This document shows positions 1-6,639 of a stretch of DNA of 25,234 bases, piece after piece (within the stretch, counting starts at the first letter, position 1; each line of letters opens with the position of its first letter). The stretch covers positions 1 through 25,234 of the forward strand of contig NTKF01000018.1 in the NCBI GenBank assembly GCA_002457295.1, given 5' to 3'. Position numbers and translations under genes: made by a program. This DNA is from Flavobacteriales bacterium MED-G22 (GTDB taxonomy: Bacteria; Bacteroidota; Bacteroidia; Flavobacteriales; Flavobacteriaceae). The notes beneath the pieces were generated by a model. That model saw only the letters and a list, made by a program, of their open reading frames with translations, was not told the DNA's origin and searched no databases.

Positions 1-54
1 GCTTTTGTTGAAAATCAATATTTTTTGTCTGGGAATGCAAATGATATCCGCTAA
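1..54 (+). CDS. Possible 3' end of an upstream gene (partial)
   Basis: Frame 1 is open from the window edge to a TAA at 52-54 and encodes 17 residues ending in SGNANDIR. The mix of residues looks like a normal protein tail, but another plus frame is also open to about 75. With so few codons the call is a guess, and no family can be assigned. If real, the gene runs in the same direction as the carotenoid operon, with about 480 bases between them. Confidence 0.2.
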   Translation, partial: AFVENQYFLSGNANDIR

Positions 55-373
55 TTATGGTTATTATAAGAATTAGAAATTGTTTTGTTTGTTTATACAT
101 CTAAAATAAAAATCCAAGTTCAAACTATACAAAGTATTTAAAATAACCACTCTTTTTTTGTTAAATCCCAAATAAAAGATCAAATAAACCCTTATTTTCA
201 AGACTTTTACACGAGGGAAATAATTTTCTGAGATATTTTTTCACTCTCTTTTCTTAAATATAGATTCAAAATAAATAAACATTAAATTATTGAAAAACAG
301 ATAGATAAATGGTTTTTTAGATTTGAAAATTTAAAAAACGACAGCAGATGAGTGCAAAATTGTTTAAGCAATG

Positions 374-406
374 TTTGTTTTGTATAATAAATTTTACATA
401 TCTTTA
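374..406 (+). promoter_or_regulatory. Candidate Bacteroidota-type promoter upstream of the stem-loop
   Basis: TTTG at 374-377 is followed after 21 bases by TATCTTTA at 399-406. This fits the Bacteroidota primary-sigma pattern TTTG-N19-23-TAnnTTTG except for the last base. A transcript would start near 412, about 20 bases before the stem-loop at 434-496. It could drive a short RNA ending at 496, or the carotenoid operon with the stem-loop in its leader. The call rests on motif and spacing only, in a very AT-rich context where chance matches occur. Confidence 0.4.
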
Positions 407-433
407 AACAAGTTTAAATTCAATTTGGTTTCT

Positions 434-496
434 AAACGTCTCTGCAATTTACTTCCACAAGTCAAATTCTAAAATCCTTTCGCAGAGACGTTTTTT
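434..496 (+). terminator. Long stem-loop with T run (terminator, attenuator or small-RNA 3' end)
   Basis: AAACGTCTCTGC (434-445) pairs perfectly with GCAGAGACGTTT (482-493), and a six-T run follows at 491-496. The 36-base interior can fold again: AATTTACTT (446-454) pairs with AAGT-C-AAATT (459-468) around a CCAC loop, leaving one bulged C. This is an intrinsic-terminator shape with an unusually large nested head. It lies 43 bases before the first carotenoid gene and does not directly follow a gene, so an attenuator or the 3' end of a small RNA of about 85 nt are both possible. Confidence 0.6.
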
Positions 497-510
497 ATTT
501 CATAAACTTT

Positions 511-518
511 TATCTTTC
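511..518 (+). promoter_or_regulatory. Candidate -7 box for the carotenoid operon
   Basis: TATCTTTC fits TAnnTTTG with one mismatch at the last base. It ends 20 bases ahead of the ATG at 539, similar to the spacing of the TACTTTTG boxes before the genes at 9191 and 23477. No clear TTTG lies 19-23 bases upstream, because that interval is occupied by the stem-loop's right arm and T run. If used, it would start the operon downstream of the terminator-like structure. Confidence 0.25.
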
Positions 519-538
519 AAAAAAGATTAGAAAAGCCT

Positions 539-1213
539 ATGTCTCGAGTAACATCGGTGAGTTTGTATCATTTTAACAAAAATCGTTTTTGGGCATTTAA
601 GCAAATGGGTATAGCACCAAGACGATTTAAATTGACTTCAGGCTTACATTTTTTTAAGTTTTTGGGAACAGGAGGAGGAGAAGGATTTAGTTTAAAACCA
701 GATTTCTCAACCTATGCACTTCTCAGTGTTTGGGAATCGCAACACCACTTTGAGCAGCAATTAGAAGAAAATTCAGTTTATAAGAAGTATCAGGAAAATT
801 CTGAGAGGGCACGACATCTTCTTTTGAAACCAATTAAAAGTCATGGTAGTTGGAACAATCAAAACCCCTTTGAAACTGACAAAGATTTATCTTTAGAGGA
901 TACCTCTCCGTTGGTCATTATCACAAGAGCTACTTTAAACTGGAGCAAACTGCTTTCTTTTTGGAAATCAGTTCCAAAAGCTAGTAAGGCAATTGCTCAA
1001 GCCAAAGGAATTCAATATTATAAAGGGATAGGTGAGTGGCCATTTATTCAGCAGGCTACCTTAAGTATTTGGGATAATGCTGCTGCCGTAAATCAATTTG
1101 CCTATGGATCTAAGAGCCATGCAGAAATTGTCAAGAAAACAAGAAAACGAAAATGGTATAAAGAAGATATGTTTGTGCGGTTTCAATTGATTTATGATAA
1201 AAAACAGAAATGA
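539..1213 (+). CDS. crtA: CrtA-related carotenoid 2-hydroxylase/ketolase (spheroidene monooxygenase family)
   Basis: This 224-residue protein belongs by sequence pattern to the CrtA (spheroidene monooxygenase) family. It shows the N-terminal SLYHF and FWAFKQMG segments, the LGTGGGEGF stretch (residues 43-51) and YALLSVWES. It also has the repeated half with ITRATL and ATLSIWD typical of this heme-dependent family. In purple bacteria CrtA oxidises C-2 of acyclic 1-hydroxy carotenoid ends. A CrtA-related enzyme from the marine flavobacterial strain P99-3 is known to 2'-hydroxylate during myxol synthesis. The crtD and cruF genes directly behind it support that role here. Its stop overlaps the next start by 4 bases (ATGA at 1210). 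Hydroxylase versus ketolase activity cannot be decided from sequence alone. Confidence 0.85.
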   Translation: MSRVTSVSLYHFNKNRFWAFKQMGIAPRRFKLTSGLHFFKFLGTGGGEGFSLKPDFSTYALLSVWESQHHFEQQLEENSVYKKYQENSERARHLLLKPIKSHGSWNNQNPFETDKDLSLEDTSPLVIITRATLNWSKLLSFWKSVPKASKAIAQAKGIQYYKGIGEWPFIQQATLSIWDNAAAVNQFAYGSKSHAEIVKKTRKRKWYKEDMFVRFQLIYDKKQK

Positions 1214-2685
1214 AAATGAGGAGGGATAAAGTTGTGATAATTGGAGCTGGAATTGCAGGGTTGGCCACCAGCATTCGTTTAGCCGCTAGGGGAATGAAAG
1301 TTACGGTGCTAGAAGCAAATGCTTATCCTGGGGGAAAGCTAACAGCCTTTGAGCAAAATGGTTATCGATTTGATGCAGGCCCCTCTTTGTTTACCATGCC
1401 TCAATGGGTTTTAGATCTTTTTAAGTTGGCAAAAGAAGATCCAGAAGATCATTTTAAGTATAAAAGAAAAGAAGTGGCTTGTCACTATTTTTGGGAAGAC
1501 CATACCCATTTTAGCGCCTCCTCAGATCGAGATGAGTTTGTCTCCAGTGCCTCAAAAACGTTTAATGAACCTCCACAAAAAATCTTAAAATATTTAACAA
1601 GAGCCGAAAAGAAATTCAATCTTACTCGTAGTCTTTTTTTAGAACAATCTTTACATAAGCTCAATACATTTTTATCATTAGACACACTCAAAGCTTTAGC
1701 CCATTTAAACACCTACGAACTTGACAAGACCTTGCATAAGGTCAATCAAAATAATTTTAAGAACCCCAAGTTAGTTCAACTGTTTGATCGGTTTGCCACC
1801 TACAACGGATCTAATCCCTACGAAACTTCAGGAATGATGACGCTAATTCAACATTTGGAGCAACACTATGGCACTTATATACCAGAGGGAGGAATGCATC
1901 AAATCACTCTTTCGCTTTTTGATCTAGCAAAAAGGTTGGGAGTGCTTTTTCATTTTGAGACTAGAGCAGATCAAATTCTTACAAAGGATAGTGTTGTAGA
2001 AGGAGTGAGGGCCAATAAAGAGATTTTTCCTGCACAGCTAGTGGTTTCGAATATGGATGTGGTGCCCACCTATTCAAAATTATTGCCAGATTGGCCCCAA
2101 CCTAAAACCATTATACAACAAGAACGCTCCAGTGCAGCTGTAATATTTTATTGGGGAATTGAAAAAGTTTTTCCTCAACTAGAGTTACACAATATTTTTT
2201 TTGCAGATAATTATCATTCAGAATTTGATGCTATTTTCAATCAAAAAACAATTGCAGATGATATGACAGTTTATGTCAATATTACTTCAAAAGATGTACC
2301 CAAAGATGCTCCTAGAGGATGTGAAAATTGGTTTGTAATGATCAATAGTCCTGCAGATTATGGTCAAGATTGGGATGCCTTAGTAGGTCGAGTTAAAAAA
2401 AATGTTTTAAAAAAATTATCAAGAATTCTAAAAACTGAACTTGAACCTCTCATAGCCTGTGAAGAAATATTAACCCCGCCCTTAATTGAAAAGAAAACAC
2501 AATCTTACAAGGGGGCTCTTTATGGCTCTTCGAGCAATAAAACAACAGCGGCCTTTCTTAGGCATCCTAATTTTAGTCAACGAATTAAAAACCTTTATTT
2601 TTGTGGTGGGAGTGTGCATCCTGGAGGAGGCATTCCACTGTGTCTACTTTCCGCTAAAATCGTTGACGAATTATCTAAAAAATGA
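1210..2685 (+). CDS. crtD: 1-hydroxycarotenoid 3,4-desaturase (CrtD-type, CrtI family)
   Basis: This 491-residue FAD-dependent carotenoid desaturase is of normal length for the CrtI/CrtN/CrtD family. The dinucleotide-binding motif GAGIAGLATS starts near residue 12, followed by VLEANAYPGGK and FDAGPSLFTMP. The family's C-terminal FAD signature is present as YFCGGSVHPGGGIPL. Internal segments such as FATYNGSNPYET, NMDVVPTY and the long VYVNITSK/CENWFVMIN region resemble Bacteroidota CrtD rather than phytoene desaturase. Placement between crtA-like and cruF genes also favours CrtD, which introduces the 3',4' double bond after CruF hydration. It is translationally coupled on both sides by ATGA overlaps. 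Phytoene desaturase (CrtI) is the main alternative. The start at 1210 is preferred because of the overlap with crtA; an ATG two codons later is equally readable. Confidence 0.85.
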   Translation: MKMRRDKVVIIGAGIAGLATSIRLAARGMKVTVLEANAYPGGKLTAFEQNGYRFDAGPSLFTMPQWVLDLFKLAKEDPEDHFKYKRKEVACHYFWEDHTHFSASSDRDEFVSSASKTFNEPPQKILKYLTRAEKKFNLTRSLFLEQSLHKLNTFLSLDTLKALAHLNTYELDKTLHKVNQNNFKNPKLVQLFDRFATYNGSNPYETSGMMTLIQHLEQHYGTYIPEGGMHQITLSLFDLAKRLGVLFHFETRADQILTKDSVVEGVRANKEIFPAQLVVSNMDVVPTYSKLLPDWPQPKTIIQQERSSAAVIFYWGIEKVFPQLELHNIFFADNYHSEFDAIFNQKTIADDMTVYVNITSKDVPKDAPRGCENWFVMINSPADYGQDWDALVGRVKKNVLKKLSRILKTELEPLIACEEILTPPLIEKKTQSYKGALYGSSSNKTTAAFLRHPNFSQRIKNLYFCGGSVHPGGGIPLCLLSAKIVDELSKK

Positions 2686-3356
2686 GCTTGAACACTCATC
2701 CTGTGGTATCTAAACTAAATTTATCTCTTGCTCTAATATGGCTTTTTCATGTTTCTGGAGCAATTGGAATAATTTATGGAGACGCTGATTGGTTCACAGA
2801 AGCCACACCCCTAAATTTAATGCTATGTTTTATGCTGCTGCTGTTCAATCTAAAAATTAATACTAGATCTTTGATAACTTTGTTAATATGCTACACAGTA
2901 GGGTTAACTGCAGAAATAATTGGGGTCAACTTTGGTTTTCTTTTTGGGCAATATCAATATGGCTCAACACTTGGGATTAAATGGATGGGTGTGCCCTTGA
3001 TTATAGGAATAAATTGGTGCTTATTAGTTTTTATATGTGCAACTATCGCGAGTACATTTTCTAAAACACTTTTTCAAAAGGCTTGCATTGGGACTTTTTT
3101 AATGCTCTTTTTAGATCTTCTCATTGAACCTGTGGCACCTGCATTAGATTTTTGGAAATTTCAAGAAGGGATTGCTGGACTTCACAATTATTTAGGATGG
3201 GCAGTTGTTGCATTTCCACTACAATTAGTATTTGCCAAATGGAATATCAAGTTAGACACTAAATATTCGTTTCATTTATATTTGTTACAATCAATCTTTT
3301 TTATTCTGATGATGATTCGAATTTATACATTGCAAGAAACACCTTCCCTAAATTAA
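2682..3356 (+). CDS. cruF: Carotenoid 1',2'-hydratase (CruF family membrane protein)
   Basis: This 224-residue polytopic membrane protein of the CruF (DUF422) family has about seven hydrophobic segments, near residues 14-31, 44-58, 63-80, 104-126, 133-150, 170-185 and 196-214. Family-like stretches are TAEIIGVNFGFLFGQYQYG, GVPLIIGINW and LFLDLLIEPVAP; the acidic residue in LLIEP is typical. CruF adds water across the 1',2' bond of a psi end group, such as that of gamma-carotene, in the cytoplasmic membrane. This is the step before CrtD and CrtA-type tailoring. Its start overlaps the crtD stop by 4 bases, so the three genes form one transcription unit. The genes for earlier steps (phytoene synthase, phytoene desaturase, cyclase) are not in this window. 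Confidence 0.87.
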   Translation: MSLNTHPVVSKLNLSLALIWLFHVSGAIGIIYGDADWFTEATPLNLMLCFMLLLFNLKINTRSLITLLICYTVGLTAEIIGVNFGFLFGQYQYGSTLGIKWMGVPLIIGINWCLLVFICATIASTFSKTLFQKACIGTFLMLFLDLLIEPVAPALDFWKFQEGIAGLHNYLGWAVVAFPLQLVFAKWNIKLDTKYSFHLYLLQSIFFILMMIRIYTLQETPSLN

Positions 3357-3362
3357 TTTACG

Positions 3363-3869
3363 ATGCACAAATATGTAGTAATTCTGTTGTTTTTTGCGTG
3401 TAATGATCCAACACAACCTACAACACCCTTGACGGTTTCAGAAACATTAAATATCACTGAAAGAGAGACTACAACATTAGAGAAACTTCCTGCTAATTTT
3501 TTTGAAAATTTAGAAATAGATAGCTGGAAAGATTTAACAGATTTACAAGAATCAGTAGAAAGATTAGCCACATTGAATACAAAAAGTATTGGCACCAATC
3601 TAATTAATTTAAGAGGTCGCACCAAACGTATGGTAAAAAGTGAATATCCAGACCCCTTTAATATTCCGGCCATTAAAAGCCGTATAAAAGTGTTACAAAT
3701 GCAATCGGACAAATGTCTATATTTTACAAGACACTATACAGAAGACTCGCTTCAAGGCGCATTAGATAAGCTGTATGATCAATATAATTTTTTAATAAAA
3801 AGAATTAGAAGTGCTGGAGAAGAAGACGAAGTTCTTTCCCAAGTCAAACTTTTAGAGATCAACCCTTAA
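3363..3869 (+). CDS. Predicted lipoprotein of unknown function
   Basis: I do not recognise this 168-residue protein. Its N-terminus is a short lipoprotein signal: a His-Lys at residues 2-3, a hydrophobic stretch VVILLFFA, then Cys13 in a plausible lipobox (LFFAC). A Thr/Pro-rich linker follows (residues 14-40), then a mostly helical, charged region rich in Leu, Lys, Arg and Glu. It starts 6 bases after the cruF stop, so it is probably co-transcribed with the carotenoid genes. It ends convergently on the next gene with a shared TTAA that supplies both stop codons. The signal peptide is short for a lipoprotein, so periplasmic or outer-membrane location is an inference. Confidence 0.65.
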   Translation: MHKYVVILLFFACNDPTQPTTPLTVSETLNITERETTTLEKLPANFFENLEIDSWKDLTDLQESVERLATLNTKSIGTNLINLRGRTKRMVKSEYPDPFNIPAIKSRIKVLQMQSDKCLYFTRHYTEDSLQGALDKLYDQYNFLIKRIRSAGEEDEVLSQVKLLEINP

Positions 3870-4306
3870 TTATCAGTTGCAAAATTAAAAGAAGCGTGAA
3901 GTGTTTTATGACGAGCAATGGCAGACTCTATTCTTTCAAATTGCTTTTCAAAAAGAGAACTATCTATAGGCAGTAGCATTGTTTTTTGATACAATTCTTT
4001 AAGGTGATTATCTGCCTCTAAGCATTTTTCATAAGCACTATTTTTTAATCCTTTGATAGATGAAATGAGAAGTTGATCAAAATTAAAATTACGAACTACC
4101 AAATCCTCTAAATTAATATTTTCATTTTGCAGTTGGCTTAATACCTCATGAAAAAAGCGATTGCGAAGCAACGCTTGTTGGTTGAAATACCTCTTGTCTT
4201 CTGTTTGAGATGCCACATCAGCTGCCCCAAGGTATTCTAGTTTGGCGTTTTTGAGATGAATCAAAAGTTGTTCTAAAACAGATATGTATTTATTTTTTAC
4301 AGACAC
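3866..4306 (-). CDS. Four-helix-bundle protein, PA2169/DUF2383-like
   Basis: This 146-residue, almost entirely helical protein has a layout that resembles the PA2169 (DUF2383) ferritin-like family. It has an opening VLEQLLIHLKNAKLEY helix, an Arg/Phe-rich second helix (LLRNRFFHEVLSQL), then a Cys-Glu-x-Asp segment with a Tyr (CLEADNHLKELY). A final helix carries Gln and His (FEKQFERIESAIARH). Members are small stress-associated proteins of unclear biochemical role. The only start I can find is GTG at 4306, with no in-frame ATG nearby upstream. It is followed by 59 bases to the next minus-strand gene upstream. Similarity is by pattern, so family membership is moderate. Confidence 0.6.
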   Translation of the reverse strand: MSVKNKYISVLEQLLIHLKNAKLEYLGAADVASQTEDKRYFNQQALLRNRFFHEVLSQLQNENINLEDLVVRNFNFDQLLISSIKGLKNSAYEKCLEADNHLKELYQKTMLLPIDSSLFEKQFERIESAIARHKTLHASFNFATDN

Positions 4307-4365
4307 AACGGCAATTTGATTTAAAATAAAAAATGAAAAGAAAGGTTCTTCTTATCCAGCTAATT

Positions 4366-5154
4366 TTATATTAACAAATTATTCACTTTAAATTCATAAT
4401 TAAGCACTTGACATACCTTCTTTGAAATAATTTTTCTTTTGATTGGAGAATCATTTTCAAATTTGGGTTGAGGCAGACCCTTTCTTTTTGCCATAGCAAG
4501 ATAATAGTCTTTTCTATTGGGGTGAGTAGGACATACAGCGTTGTAAACCCCATTTATTTCTTTTTTAAGTATAGCATTGAAAAGAATATTCACTGCATCG
4601 GTTTGATGTATGAAATTGATATAACCTGCTGGATTTTTTATTATTTTCTCTTGAAGTTGCATAATTGGATGACGATCAGATCCTATAAGTCCTCCTAAGC
4701 GGAGAATGAAATGAGGAAGGGGTTGTTGCTCAATGAATTTTTCACATTGAACGAGAAGCTTTGCATTTTTTGTATCAGATTGCAAAGGTGAATCCTCATT
4801 AATAATTCCCGTTTGATTTCCGTAGACTGAGGTTGAGCTCGTAAAAATTATCCGCTCAACTGGGGTTTCCGGCAAGAACTGATAAAGAGAGTTTAAAAGC
4901 GTTAAGAGATTAAAGCCAGTAAGTTTTTGTGTTGGTGGAAGCAATATCAATAGTTGTGTTACCCCTTCAAAAAAGGCGAGCTCTCCTTCAATACCCCGTT
5001 CAGTTAAAAGGAGTTTAAAGGGCTTAAAATGAGGTCTATATTCATCTGAATCTTTTGACCAATTCGTCTTGCTAGCATTGACGCTATACCCTTCATTGAG
5101 AAGCTTCTCTGTAAGCGCCTTACCAAGCCATCCATAGCCTAAAATGCCAATCAT
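4366..5154 (-). CDS. NAD(P)-binding atypical SDR / epimerase-like protein
   Basis: This 262-residue protein has an N-terminal Rossmann motif GYGWLG (residues 6-11) and a central FTSSTSVYGNQ segment (residues 104-114), as in NAD-dependent epimerase/dehydratase-like proteins. The C-terminal part has GVYNAVCP, which resembles the GxYNV element of extended SDRs. Tyr111 is not followed by the Lys expected in the catalytic YxxxK, so it looks like an atypical SDR of the YeeZ/SDR-a5 type. The substrate cannot be inferred. It is transcribed divergently from the CBS-domain gene with 116 bases between them; that gap holds a 13-base palindrome (5169-5181). Confidence 0.75.
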   Translation of the reverse strand: MIGILGYGWLGKALTEKLLNEGYSVNASKTNWSKDSDEYRPHFKPFKLLLTERGIEGELAFFEGVTQLLILLPPTQKLTGFNLLTLLNSLYQFLPETPVERIIFTSSTSVYGNQTGIINEDSPLQSDTKNAKLLVQCEKFIEQQPLPHFILRLGGLIGSDRHPIMQLQEKIIKNPAGYINFIHQTDAVNILFNAILKKEINGVYNAVCPTHPNRKDYYLAMAKRKGLPQPKFENDSPIKRKIISKKVCQVLNYEFKVNNLLI

Positions 5155-5168
5155 AGTTTTACGTATGG

Positions 5169-5181
5169 GGATAATTTATCC
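5169..5181. promoter_or_regulatory. Small palindrome in a divergent intergenic region
   Basis: GGATAA and TTATCC flank a single central T. The palindrome sits 15 bases upstream of the minus-strand SDR-like gene start and about 90 bases upstream of the plus-strand CBS gene. It could be an operator, but one AT-rich 13-base palindrome is weak evidence. Confidence 0.2.
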
Positions 5182-5270
5182 TAATTAAAACACTATTTTC
5201 TTTCTGATTTACTAAAATAAGAGCAAAAATAATTGTATTTTAAACAGTTCAACCTCTAAAATCTAAGATT

Positions 5271-5741
5271 ATGCCAATAAAAAGTTTTCAAGGAGAGCGA
5301 GCACAAACAAAACGTATAGTTCCCAAAAAATTATCTGTTGCAGATATTATGTGTAGCACTCTGGTGGTCTTCAAACCAGAGCAATCCATCCACGAAGTTA
5401 TGAGGCAATTCATCAAAAATCGAATTTCTGGAGGTCCGGTTGTTGACGAAAAAGGACACTTAGTTGGAGTCATTTCTGAAGCAGATTGTATGAAAGAAAT
5501 TTCAGATAGTCGTTACTTTAATATGCCCATTTTAGATAAATCTGTAGCTCACTTCATGACAAAAAATGTAGATACTATAGATGCTGAGCTTAGTGTTTTC
5601 GAAGCGGCAGCATTATTTTCAAAAACGAGCAGAAGACGATTTCCGGTGATGCGTAATAATCTATTAGTTGGCCAAATTAGTAGGAAAGATGTTGTCATTG
5701 CGGCTTTAAATATGAAAAGCCAAACTTGGGGAGCTAAGTAA
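5271..5741 (+). CDS. Two-CBS-domain protein
   Basis: This 156-residue protein is made almost entirely of a CBS pair (Bateman module). The first CBS runs roughly from residue 20 to 75 (SVADIMCSTLVVFKPEQSI to GVISEADCMK). The second runs roughly from 90 to 148 (AHFMTKNVDTIDAELSVFEAA to ISRKDVVIA). Such stand-alone pairs bind adenine nucleotides or similar ligands and usually regulate a partner. No partner domain is fused here, and the neighbours do not point to one. A basic N-terminal tail of about 20 residues precedes the first domain. Its 3' end overlaps the convergent histone-deacetylase-like gene by 8 bases. Confidence 0.85.
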   Translation: MPIKSFQGERAQTKRIVPKKLSVADIMCSTLVVFKPEQSIHEVMRQFIKNRISGGPVVDEKGHLVGVISEADCMKEISDSRYFNMPILDKSVAHFMTKNVDTIDAELSVFEAAALFSKTSRRRFPVMRNNLLVGQISRKDVVIAALNMKSQTWGAK

Positions 5742-6639
5742 AAATTTCTTTGGCCAATCGATATGTATTGGAGTGTGCTTCTACAATAATATTGATGTCT
5801 TTTGAATAGCCACCTCCCATACTGCATTGCACAGCAATTTCTTTTTCTTTACAAAGTTCAAAAACAAAAGCATCTCTTTCTTTACAACCCTCAATGGTGA
5901 GTCCCAATCGTCCTAGTTTGTCTGTTTCTAACACATCCACTCCTGATAGGTAGAAAATAAAGTCTGGTTTAATTCTTTCAATTAGTTCAGGGAGTGTTTT
6001 TTTAAGAATAGTAAGATATTCTGTAGAAGAAGTTCCATCTTCAAGGGCAAGGTCTAAATCACTTCGTTCTTTTTTAAAAGGAAAATTTTTAGCTCCATGC
6101 ATTGAAAAAGTAAAGACATCTGGATTGTTATCAAAAATAGAGGCTGTTCCATTGCCTTGGTGTACATCTAAATCTACTATTAATACTCTTTTTACAAGAC
6201 CTTGATTTAATAAATTTTGGGCTGCAATGGCTTGATCATTTAGTAGGCAAAAAGCTTCCCCTCTCTGTGCATAAGCATGATGGGTTCCCCCTGCAATATT
6301 CATCGCCACCCCAGTGTCTAATGCCATTTCACAACCTTGTAGAGTGCCTCCAGCAATAATAAATTCTCTTTCAATCAATTCTGGGCTGAGAGGAAAGCCA
6401 ATTTTTCGTATTTCAGATCGATCCAATTGTAAGTTAATCAGCTTTTCGACATATAAAGGGTGGTGTACTACCTGCACTGATTCAATTGAGGCTTTCTTAG
6501 GATAGAAAAAATCGTCTTTTTGCGCCGTTCCTTCAAGAAGGAGTTGGGTGGCCAACAAGTCATATTTTTCCATAGGAAAACGATGCCCTTCTGGTAAGGA
6601 TAATGTATAGCAAGTGTCAAATGCAATAGGTAAGAGCAC
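5734..6639 (-). CDS. Histone deacetylase-fold amidohydrolase
   Basis: This 301-residue zinc-dependent deacetylase is of the bacterial AcuC/HDAC-like superfamily. The active-site His pair is GGTHHA (His120, His121). Zinc ligands are Asp158 and His160 in DLDVHQGNG and Asp235 in SGVDVLETD. The catalytic Tyr is Tyr278 in GGGY. Bacterial members remove acyl groups from lysines, polyamines or small metabolites; the substrate here is unknown. The start is GTG at 6639, directly abutting the metG stop TAG (6640-6642) with no spacer, so it is very likely translated by ribosomes finishing metG. The first residues LLPIAFDT match the usual beginning of the fold, which supports this start. Confidence 0.85.
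   Translation of the reverse strand: MLLPIAFDTCYTLSLPEGHRFPMEKYDLLATQLLLEGTAQKDDFFYPKKASIESVQVVHHPLYVEKLINLQLDRSEIRKIGFPLSPELIEREFIIAGGTLQGCEMALDTGVAMNIAGGTHHAYAQRGEAFCLLNDQAIAAQNLLNQGLVKRVLIVDLDVHQGNGTASIFDNNPDVFTFSMHGAKNFPFKKERSDLDLALEDGTSSTEYLTILKKTLPELIERIKPDFIFYLSGVDVLETDKLGRLGLTIEGCKERDAFVFELCKEKEIAVQCSMGGGYSKDINIIVEAHSNTYRLAKEIFT

Larger units (their letters stand above)
55..538. other. AT-rich intergenic region upstream of the carotenoid operon
   Basis: I see no gene in this stretch: all frames are dense in stops. It contains a TTTG / TATCTTTA promoter-like pair (374-406) and a large stem-loop followed by a T run (434-496). A second TATCTTTC box lies at 511-518, about 20 bases ahead of the first carotenoid gene. 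An isolated TAGATTTG occurs at 318-325 without a well-spaced upstream TTTG. The remainder is low-complexity A/T sequence. Confidence 0.6.

Noticed and set aside
1217..1236. AGGAGGG followed by GTG, resembling a Shine-Dalgarno site and start inside crtD
   Set aside because: It encodes the Met-Arg-Arg-Asp residues of CrtD. The ATGA overlap with the preceding gene gives a better start, and this phylum makes little use of such sites.
2486..2713. Plus-strand 75-residue frame spanning the crtD-cruF junction
   Set aside because: It overlaps conserved crtD C-terminal and cruF N-terminal coding in another frame, and its residues show no family pattern.
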